Positions 1-4,965 of a stretch of 6,149 nucleotides of DNA are shown here, in pieces (position 1 is the stretch's first letter; each line of letters begins with the position of its first letter). The stretch comes from an uncultured Prevotella sp. (GTDB lineage Bacteria; Bacteroidota; Bacteroidia; Bacteroidales; Bacteroidaceae), in the NCBI GenBank assembly GCA_900551985.1, contig URYG01000190.1, positions 1-6,149 on the forward strand, in the 5' to 3' direction. The position numbers were made by a program, and so were the translations under genes. The notes beneath the pieces were generated by a model. The model was not told the origin of the DNA. It was given only the letters and a program-made list of their open reading frames with translations, and made no database searches.

Positions 1-1
1 G

Positions 2-490
2 ATGATTTCGAACATTCCGGCAAACAGTCCGTCTACGGCGAGCGGCTGGGAGCAGATTTCGGGGGCCAGTGGTTCTACCATAACCGTGAAGGCTTCCGAT
101 GTAAACTGCACGAGAGAATTCATGGTAGAGGTATATAACAACAGCAGCATGAGCAAGGACAGTATGCTGGGCTTCGATTTTCAGACCGTCATCGATACAA
201 GTGATCCTTACGAGATAGAACCTCATCCATCTCCTTCAGACGGAAGCATCGACGAGGATACTTCGGGTAACGGATCGGTGACCTATACTCCCAAGCTTGT
301 GACCAGAGGCACGAACAACGTGGTGGATTCCAAGTTCTTCTTCACCCTGAAGTCACAGTCGGGCGTGGTTCTCAACACGGAAGCAAGCAGAAACAATACC
401 AAGGCGCTCAGTTCCTTCACCGTGACAAGACAGGATTGCATCAACGGCGGATACAGCGATATTGGTCTCACAATTGATTCTGAGAAGTAA
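2..490 (+). CDS. Phage tail/fibre protein, C-terminal part (partial, family not recognised)
   Basis: The frame is open from the window's left edge to a TAA at 488-490, so the first ATG (base 2) may be internal and the gene probably begins upstream. The 162 visible residues are rich in Ser, Thr, Asn and Gly with alternating hydrophobics. Segments such as SGASGSTITVKASDV followed by REFMVEVYNN look like a small beta-sandwich (Ig-like) repeat. No signal peptide, membrane segment or catalytic motif is visible. The stop overlaps the start of the next gene by one base (TAATG), which points to translational coupling in a tail operon. Its position just before a collagen-like fibre and a DGR-diversified adhesin suggests a structural tail, baseplate or fibre component; that role is inferred from context and not from a recognised domain. 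Confidence 0.75.
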   Translation: MISNIPANSPSTASGWEQISGASGSTITVKASDVNCTREFMVEVYNNSSMSKDSMLGFDFQTVIDTSDPYEIEPHPSPSDGSIDEDTSGNGSVTYTPKLVTRGTNNVVDSKFFFTLKSQSGVVLNTEASRNNTKALSSFTVTRQDCINGGYSDIGLTIDSEK

Positions 491-2016
491 TGACAAGAAA
501 AACAATAACAATCAAATTCAACCGCATCGGTGTTGGCGTTTCCAACACCGATGTGGAATATGCAGACTCCACGAGCAGCAGTACTGCCCCTACGTCGGGC
601 TGGCAGACCAATGCGCCTGCCTGGCAGAATGGTCACTATATCTGGACCCGCACCCATATCTACTATACGAATGGAAACGAGAAGCTGAGCGAGCCAGTCT
701 GCCTGCCATCCGGGAAGGGCATCGCCAAGATTGAGGAATATTATTATCTATCCTCATCGGCAACCTCGCTCGCAGGAGGCTCATGGGTGAAGGATAAGGC
801 GCCGACATGGAAGAACGGATATTATATCTGGACAAAATCCGTCATTACATACACCGATGGTACGAGTACTTCCACGTCACCGATATGCACGGCGGGAAAC
901 AAGGGAGACAAAGGAGACAAGGGTGATAAAGGCGAAAAGGGTGATAAAGGAGAAAAAGGCGACAAGGGCAACCAGGGCGAAAAAGGAAAGTATATGAGAG
1001 GTCCCCAGGACTGGGATTCGCTCTCTGACGGATTCACCTTTTATCCACTTGAGAACAATGAGGTCGCCTTCTTCGATGTTATCGAGTATAAAGGCAAATA
1101 CTACGAGTGCAACAAGAAACACGCAAAGAATTCCTCTGTAACCCCGCTTGCCGACTATAAAGCGAATAATGGCAGCGGAAACTGGAAACTCAGTGTACAG
1201 TTCAGCATGGTGGCAGCCAAGGTTCTGTGGAGCTTGATAGGTCAGATAGATTTCTTCGGGTCGCAGAGAATTTCGGTCAGGAGCAGTACTACCAGCCAGA
1301 GGGTAGAGATAGAAGACGGACTCATCAAGATCTTCGGTACGGTGAACAATACCCAGCCGAATATCCAGTTCGGAGTCGATGAAACCGGAGCTTCTGTATT
1401 GTCTTATTACGACAACGATGGAAACTTCCTGTATAATCTCGGACCTTCCGGCCTGGATGCATCAGGTATGACTTCAGCTAAAATCGAACAGATTATGGTT
1501 GCCAAGGTTTCCGATGTTGCCGGTAAGACTGCATTTTCCACCTCGAAGCAATACGGAGACACATTTTATGAAGTCTGCAGTGATTACGTTGTGCAGAGAA
1601 ATCTTTTCGGCACGAGCGCATCGGTAGAGAGTGGCGGAACTAGTCAGAGCGGATATCAGCCGGTAAAGAATAATTCGGCAGGAAGAACCTACCTGTATCG
1701 CTATACTGCAGCGAGAATCAACAACACCTATGCTGCCGATTCGGCTAGAGGATTGACCGCAGAGCTGGCTGGCAAGGCTAACGGCAAGTTTTTTACCAGT
1801 AATACGAAGCTGGCGGCCAACGGACAGCTGACCAATCTGGCAGACGGAGAATATATTTCGGAAGATCAGGGGGTTTTACTGAATCTGATTCAGTTTGATC
1901 CGGCAGATTCTCGACCTAAATACCGTCTCAGAATTCAGAAATATACCAAAGGCACGAGCTTCAGTAGATTCATCTACAGTCTCATTGAGAGCAAAGGAGA
2001 TTCGATTATAATTTAG
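490..2016 (+). CDS. Collagen-like phage tail fibre protein
   Basis: This 508-residue protein is probably a structural fibre joining the tail to the variable adhesin encoded next. Residues ~22-77 and ~82-136 are two divergent copies of a module with a W...P.W..G.YIWT(R/K)....YT(N/D)G core (YIWT at 50-53 and 112-115), a pattern I associate with phage tail proteins. Residues 136-166 form an uninterrupted collagen-like tract of ten G-X-Y triplets, mostly GDK and GEK, likely a short trimerising stalk. The rest (~170-508) is beta-rich, hydrophilic and contains an ITF-like 'G...YLYRYTA' region but no domain I can name. The ATG at 490 overlaps the upstream stop, and GAGAAG lies just before it as a possible ribosome site. 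A strong hairpin lies at codons 11-23. The next gene starts 21 bases after the stop, so the two are probably co-transcribed. Confidence 0.85.
   Translation: MTRKTITIKFNRIGVGVSNTDVEYADSTSSSTAPTSGWQTNAPAWQNGHYIWTRTHIYYTNGNEKLSEPVCLPSGKGIAKIEEYYYLSSSATSLAGGSWVKDKAPTWKNGYYIWTKSVITYTDGTSTSTSPICTAGNKGDKGDKGDKGEKGDKGEKGDKGNQGEKGKYMRGPQDWDSLSDGFTFYPLENNEVAFFDVIEYKGKYYECNKKHAKNSSVTPLADYKANNGSGNWKLSVQFSMVAAKVLWSLIGQIDFFGSQRISVRSSTTSQRVEIEDGLIKIFGTVNNTQPNIQFGVDETGASVLSYYDNDGNFLYNLGPSGLDASGMTSAKIEQIMVAKVSDVAGKTAFSTSKQYGDTFYEVCSDYVVQRNLFGTSASVESGGTSQSGYQPVKNNSAGRTYLYRYTAARINNTYAADSARGLTAELAGKANGKFFTSNTKLAANGQLTNLADGEYISEDQGVLLNLIQFDPADSRPKYRLRIQKYTKGTSFSRFIYSLIESKGDSIII
522..556 (+). other. 15-bp hairpin in the 5' coding region of the fibre gene
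   Basis: Arms 522-536 and 542-556 are complementary at all 15 positions, with one G-T(U) pair (524/554); the inner 12 bp (525-536 with 542-553) are perfect Watson-Crick. The loop is five bases (CGTTT, 537-541). It begins 32 bases after the ATG at 490 and has no following T tract, so it is not an intrinsic terminator. A translation-level or RNA-stability effect is possible but inferred. Confidence 0.7.
895..987 (+). repeat. Collagen-like G-X-Y coding repeat
   Basis: Ten 9-base units encode Gly-X-Lys/Gln triplets (GNK, GDK, GEK, GNQ) plus a final Gly in the fibre gene. The units use mixed codons (gacaag, gataaa, gaaaag), so the repeat is kept at protein level more than at DNA level. Such tracts usually form a triple-helical stalk in phage fibres, and copy number can change by recombination. 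Confidence 0.85.
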
Positions 2017-2037
2017 TTTTTAAACATAGAAAGAATT

Positions 2038-2841
2038 ATGGAAGTAAAGACATTAAAAACGGTTAATGCCGTAACAACAGTTAACAGCAATCAGACATTC
2101 CCGATTGTTGACAGTAATGGTAACATCACCCGCATCACCCTCGATACGCTTCGCAAGGTGATTACCAACGGACTGGATCTCGATGCCATCGAGGATGGTA
2201 TCTTCATCATGTATCACCGTACAGATGACAATTATCCACTGATGGTGAAACCGCATCAATGGCCATCTCTCGAAAAATCGGGAGAAATCGCAGACGGAGT
2301 GGTAATCTTCGAGGGTGGTCGCCATCTGGTTGTGGCTCCAACACAGGCAGATGCGCTGCCATGGTCAAGCGCAGCCGTACAGGCAGATTCACCAAACTAC
2401 GGTAATGATGAAAATTATGCAGCAGAGGTTAGCGGAAACAACCGTCTCGCAGCCATACTCGACTTTAATGGTCGTCAGCATACAGATGCAGCCATCAAGG
2501 CATCATCCTCTGCGCACGTCACCAATACGGTTTCATACGCTCCAGGATACTGCAGGGCATACAGTCGTGCGAACAGTAAGGGTAAAGGATTGACGGCGGG
2601 TTATTGGTGGCTGCCATCTGTCGGCGAATTGCTGATGATGTACGCCAATAAGCTCAAGATCAACTATGCTCTGTCACTCATCAAGGGTGCGCAGCTCCTG
2701 GATAGCAGTTGGTACTGGTCCTCTACCGAGGGCAGTTCTGCGCACGCATGGCTTCTGGGCTTCGGCGACGGCTCCCTCACCTGGGGCGGTAAGGTTCAGG
2801 GTAAGGGTCACGTGCGTCCGGTTTCAGCATTTTTACGATAG
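2038..2841 (+). CDS. DGR target protein: variable C-type-lectin-fold tail adhesin
   Basis: This 267-residue protein is the diversified product of the DGR and most likely the receptor-binding tip of the tail fibre. Residues 1-~60 (PIVDSNGNITRITLDTLRK) resemble phage fibre N-terminal attachment segments. Residues ~85-267 look like the C-type-lectin/formylglycine-generating-enzyme-like fold used by DGR variable proteins: WWLPSVGEL (190-198), WYWSSTE (225-231) and the terminal HVRPVSAF (258-265). The VR covers residues 229-264. Compared with the TR, the residues changed are S229, G232, H236, L239, G241, S246, T248, G250, G251 and G255, while the scaffold W238, F242, G243, D244, G245, L247, W249 and RPV is kept. 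The start is the ATG 21 bases after the upstream stop, preceded by A-rich AGAAAGAATT, typical of Bacteroidetes. It is followed by a hairpin, avd, TR and RT. The ligand cannot be read from the sequence. Confidence 0.92.
   Translation: MEVKTLKTVNAVTTVNSNQTFPIVDSNGNITRITLDTLRKVITNGLDLDAIEDGIFIMYHRTDDNYPLMVKPHQWPSLEKSGEIADGVVIFEGGRHLVVAPTQADALPWSSAAVQADSPNYGNDENYAAEVSGNNRLAAILDFNGRQHTDAAIKASSSAHVTNTVSYAPGYCRAYSRANSKGKGLTAGYWWLPSVGELLMMYANKLKINYALSLIKGAQLLDSSWYWSSTEGSSAHAWLLGFGDGSLTWGGKVQGKGHVRPVSAFLR
2722..2829 (+). repeat. DGR variable region (VR)
   Basis: These 108 bases at the 3' end of the target gene align to the TR (3441-3551, 111 bases) with 17 substitutions and one 3-base gap. All 17 substitutions sit where the TR has A. 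The last 27 bases (2803-2829) are identical to the TR and would serve as the homing (IMH-type) end. Homology stops abruptly after GCA: VR continues TTTTTA, TR continues CTAGAT. On the 5' side it stops before TCT/ACA, because the preceding codon differs at non-A bases. If TCT/ACA is a chance match, the true 5' edge is ACCGAG. Confidence 0.95.
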
Positions 2842-2861
2842 TTAGTTGTTAATAGTTAATC

Positions 2862-2885
2862 GTCCTCGACCTTAAAGTCGAGGAC
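2862..2885 (+). other. 9-bp hairpin downstream of the VR (candidate DGR target hairpin or terminator)
   Basis: GTCCTCGAC (2862-2870) and GTCGAGGAC (2877-2885) are perfect inverted repeats around a six-base loop, CTTAAA. The hairpin lies 32 bases after the VR end and 20 bases after the target stop. Neither strand has a T tract after the stem, which argues against a standard intrinsic terminator. In characterised phage DGRs a hairpin just downstream of the VR promotes target recognition. No matching hairpin follows the TR, as expected for a VR-only element. The spacing and the loop differ from the well-known Bordetella phage example, so the role remains inference. Confidence 0.65.
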
Positions 2886-2925
2886 ACCCAAGAAAGGCAA
2901 ATTTAAAATATCAATCAAGAGAGAT

Positions 2926-3333
2926 ATGGCAGCAACAAAGTTGGCAAGCAAGACGAGAATATATCTGGATACCAAGCAGATGCTTGATATCACGATTGGC
3001 GTGGTCAGGAATTTCCCGAAATCGCAACGTCCGATTTTCGGAGACAGACTCTGCAATATGCTGATTGACTGTCTGAATCATATCGCTAAAGCATACATGC
3101 TTGGCGATCTGAATGTCCGCATCGAACATCTCGCACAGCTGCAGACGAACCTTGAAGTCATATCAACCTTGATTGATATTGCAGGTGAACAGAGGTGGAT
3201 AATGGGTACAAGCAGGCTGGCAAGCCTTCTCCGTTTACGTGAGAGCGTAGGCAAGCAATGCACAGCGTGGAAGGGATCACTCCTGAAAGCACAGGCTGCC
3301 GAAAGATGTTCCAGACAGCAGCCCGTAGCTTGA
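2926..3333 (+). CDS. avd: DGR accessory variability determinant (Avd), four-helix-bundle protein
   Basis: The product (135 residues) is small, almost wholly helical and basic, as expected of Avd, a barrel-like oligomeric four-helix-bundle protein that binds the DGR reverse transcriptase and its RNA. Family-like features are the helix 1 segment ~14-28, the turn NFPKSQRPIFGDRL (29-42), helix 2 ~42-60 (CLNHIAKAYML), helix 3 ~62-87 (RIEHLAQLQTNLEVISTLIDIA) and helix 4 ~89-115 (SRLASLLRLRESVGKQCTAW). Residues 116-135 form a Lys/Ala/Gln-rich tail past the usual end near W115. The ATG at 2926 is preceded by AGAGAGA. Its place between VR and TR, upstream of RT, is a classic DGR order. The 3' end may also belong to the template RNA, as in Bordetella phage. 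An imperfect hairpin lies at 3016-3041. Confidence 0.88.
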   Translation: MAATKLASKTRIYLDTKQMLDITIGVVRNFPKSQRPIFGDRLCNMLIDCLNHIAKAYMLGDLNVRIEHLAQLQTNLEVISTLIDIAGEQRWIMGTSRLASLLRLRESVGKQCTAWKGSLLKAQAAERCSRQQPVA

Positions 3334-3380
3334 GCGGTCTGAGCCAGGGTCGGCGAGATAAGTCAAGCCGGGAGAGCATC

Positions 3381-3564
3381 CTTCCTTATTAAATGGGCCG
3401 CATCCTATCATACATAGTTAAGAACAAGAAATTTGCGGCGACAACCGAGAACAGTTCTGCGAACGCATGGAATCTGAACTTCGGCGACGGCAACCTCAAC
3501 AACTGGAACGATAAGGTTCAGAATAAGGGTCACGTGCGTCCGGTTTCAGCACTAGATAAGGAAG
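3381..3564 (+). repeat. Inverted repeat bracketing the TR
   Basis: CTTCCTTAT (3381-3389) is the exact reverse complement of ATAAGGAAG (3556-3564). Skipping the bulged C3380, the pairing extends by T3379-A3565 and A3378-T3566. It would close a stem around the whole TR, four bases after its 3' end. A functional role in the template RNA is inference, since a 9-base match can occur by chance. Confidence 0.4.
3441..3551 (+). repeat. DGR template repeat (TR)
   Basis: This invariant donor copy, 111 bases, is of the same orientation as the VR. It contains nine Asn codons in the VR frame (seven AAC, two AAT), the adenine-rich codons on which DGR mutagenesis acts; AAY codons cannot become stop codons by changing A. 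Of 32 aligned adenines, 17 differ in the VR; no aligned C, G or T differs. The TR carries an extra AAC (AACAAC at 3498-3503) absent from the VR. It lies between avd and RT, about 600 bases downstream of the VR. Confidence 0.95.
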
Positions 3565-3589
3565 ATACACATATAATGACATAATAGAA

Positions 3590-4909
3590 ATGATAGATTT
3601 CAGCATACTCTTAGAAGCATACTTCGACTGCCGCCGTCACAAGCGGAAAACAGTCGGCGCTACGGAATTCGAGATGAACTATATGAGCAACCTCGTTCAG
3701 TTGCTCGATGAAATCAATTCACGTCAATATAAGATTGGAAAATCTATCTGCTTTGTTGTCAAGTACCCTCGCTACAGAGAAGTGTTTGCCGGTCAGTTTC
3801 GTGACCGCATTATCCACCATTACATTGCACTGAGACTCGAACCTCTGTTCGAGTCTCAGTTTTCTGACCGTACATACAACTGCCGGAAAGGGAAGGGACA
3901 GCTGGCGGGAATCAGGCAGCTCCAGCAGGATATAAGAGAGGTGAGCGAGAATTACACGAAGGATGCCCACGTGATGGGAATAGACCTGAAGGGCTTCTTT
4001 ATGAGCATACACAAGCCGCTCCTTGCCAAGATGATAGATGACTTCATCGTAGAGAATTACCATGGAGATGATAAGGAAGATCTGCGCTGGCTATGCAACA
4101 TGGTGGTTATGCACCATCCTGAGAATGACTGCGAGAAGAAGAGCGCAGATTATCTCTGGGAGTATCTGCCTAAAGAGAAGTCATTGTTCACGAACGGTGA
4201 AGACAGAGGTGTAGCTATCGGCAACCTCTTCGCCCAGCTCTTTGCGAATTTCCTGCTATCAAAGCTCGACAGGAAGATAAACTACTACTGCAAGCATCAT
4301 GTGAGATACGTAGATGATATGGTTCTTGTAGCAAGAAGGAAAGAGACGCTCCTTCGCCTGATGCCGATGATAAGGGAGACGCTTGCATCTTTAGGTCTTC
4401 GATTGAACGAGAAGAAGTTCTACTTCCAGCATTATACGAAGGGAGTGAGGTTTGTAGGAGCCATCATTAAGCGGGATAGGGTGTATAGCGTTAACCATAC
4501 CGTCGATAATTACAGGAAGGCTGTTCGCAAGCTCAACGCCGCCGCAAAAGCCGGGAACATCGAAGCTATCAATCATGCCATCCAGTCGGTCAATTCATAC
4601 CTGGGAATCTTCAGTCATTACAACGAATATGGCATGAAGAGAAAGATTATCAAGGAAGAGCTGGATAAGGAATCCTGGCAGTACTTCACGGTTAAGGGGC
4701 ATTTTCAGTCTATTCACCTGAGGAAAAAGTTTAATATCGATATAAAATACAGAAAAATGGCAAATGAAATGATGAATCGCAGAATTGAAGAGAGAAAGGA
4801 TGTTCCGAGTGAATGTGAAATCTCGGAAATGTTGGATAAAGGATACGAACTGGAAATATATTCCGCTCAAAACGGACGAATATGCATAGAAGGTTTTCCT
4901 CCATCCTGA
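3590..4909 (+). CDS. rt: DGR reverse transcriptase
   Basis: This 439-residue enzyme copies the TR RNA into adenine-mutagenised cDNA that replaces the VR. The N-terminus IDFSILLEAYFDCRRHKR and the segment REVFAGQFRDRIIHHYIALRLEPLFE (63-88), then CRKGKG (98-103), are typical of DGR RTs. The catalytic residues are all present: D132 in GIDLKGFF (motif A) and YVDD 240-243. The DGR-specific GVAIGNLFAQ (207-216) sits between them, with Ala215 where Ser is usual (IGNxxSQ). The thumb follows with GLRLNEKKF (269-277) and GVRFVGA (285-291); the C-terminal ~90 residues are basic and helical. The ATG at 3590 is preceded only by an A-rich stretch. A perfect 14-bp hairpin overlaps codons 80-91. Convergent with the integrase gene, 56 bases away. 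Confidence 0.96.
   Translation: MIDFSILLEAYFDCRRHKRKTVGATEFEMNYMSNLVQLLDEINSRQYKIGKSICFVVKYPRYREVFAGQFRDRIIHHYIALRLEPLFESQFSDRTYNCRKGKGQLAGIRQLQQDIREVSENYTKDAHVMGIDLKGFFMSIHKPLLAKMIDDFIVENYHGDDKEDLRWLCNMVVMHHPENDCEKKSADYLWEYLPKEKSLFTNGEDRGVAIGNLFAQLFANFLLSKLDRKINYYCKHHVRYVDDMVLVARRKETLLRLMPMIRETLASLGLRLNEKKFYFQHYTKGVRFVGAIIKRDRVYSVNHTVDNYRKAVRKLNAAAKAGNIEAINHAIQSVNSYLGIFSHYNEYGMKRKIIKEELDKESWQYFTVKGHFQSIHLRKKFNIDIKYRKMANEMMNRRIEERKDVPSECEISEMLDKGYELEIYSAQNGRICIEGFPPS
3829..3860 (+). other. Perfect 14-bp hairpin followed by TTTT, inside the RT gene
   Basis: ACTGAGACTCGAAC (3829-3842) is exactly complementary in reverse to GTTCGAGTCTCAGT (3847-3860), with a CTCT loop. Four T follow (3860-3863), giving a terminator-like shape. 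It covers codons 80-91, including the conserved LEPLFE motif. Part of the symmetry comes from protein constraint, since CTCGAA (LE) and TTCGAG (FE) are mutual reverse complements, but 14 bp exceeds that. It might end the template RNA or attenuate RT expression; both are inference. Confidence 0.6.
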
Positions 4910-4917
4910 TGATATTT

Positions 4918-4939
4918 GTAGGAAAGTAGGATTGTAGGA
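4918..4939 (+). repeat. Three GTAGGA units at 8-base spacing
   Basis: GTAGGA occurs at 4918-4923, 4926-4931 and 4934-4939, an exact 8-base period in the gap between the convergent RT and integrase genes. The first and third are part of TTGTAGGA. It might be an integrase arm or accessory protein site near an attachment site, or just local low complexity; no attP core can be identified. Confidence 0.4.
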
Positions 4940-4958
4940 GACAAAATCCCCTACAATC
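4930..4958. terminator. Weak hairpin between convergent RT and integrase genes (possible bidirectional terminator)
   Basis: GATTGTAGG (4930-4938) pairs perfectly with CCTACAATC (4950-4958) around an 11-base loop. It lies in the only gap (4910-4965) between two convergent genes, the expected place for a shared terminator. The stem is AT-rich and no strong T tract follows on either strand, so activity would be weak or factor-assisted. Confidence 0.4.
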
Positions 4959-4965
4959 ATTATGT

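Larger units (their letters stand above)
3334..3589 (+). ncRNA. DGR template RNA region (TR with flanks)
   Basis: This 256-base gap between avd and the RT gene holds the TR (3441-3551) and two spacers. No convincing protein gene is seen: a frame from 3393 to 3584 is open, but it mostly mirrors the VR reading frame and lacks a clear ribosome site. By analogy with characterised DGRs the template RNA covers the avd 3' end, the TR and a spacer reaching towards or into rt; the exact ends are not visible. An inverted repeat (3381-3389 with 3556-3564) brackets the TR and may fold the template into a closed domain. No promoter for it could be identified. Confidence 0.6.

Noticed and set aside
895..987. 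Short periodic repeat considered as a CRISPR array
   Set aside because: The 9-base units are contiguous, in frame and encode GXY triplets; there are no spacers.
822..1122. Long antisense frames opposite the collagen-like tract, rich in Pro-Leu-Ser or Val-Phe
   Set aside because: They are repeat-driven shadows of the G-X-Y codons on the other strand.
1878..1894. Palindrome ACTGAATC-T-GATTCAGT in the fibre gene
   Set aside because: An 8-base symmetric site of this kind is near chance expectation for 6 kb, and it has no T tract or link to other features.
3572..3577. TATAAT just before the RT gene, resembling a sigma70 -10 box
   Set aside because: Bacteroidales promoters use a different -7 sequence (TAnnTTTG type), and no matching upstream element is seen.
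3393..3584. A 63-codon open frame spanning the TR
   Set aside because: It stays open mainly because the TR mirrors the VR coding frame. It lacks a ribosome site, and its residues before the TR match nothing in the target protein. Treated as template RNA.
4733..4742. ATATCGATAT palindrome near the RT 3' end
   Set aside because: AT-rich ten-base palindromes are expected by chance.
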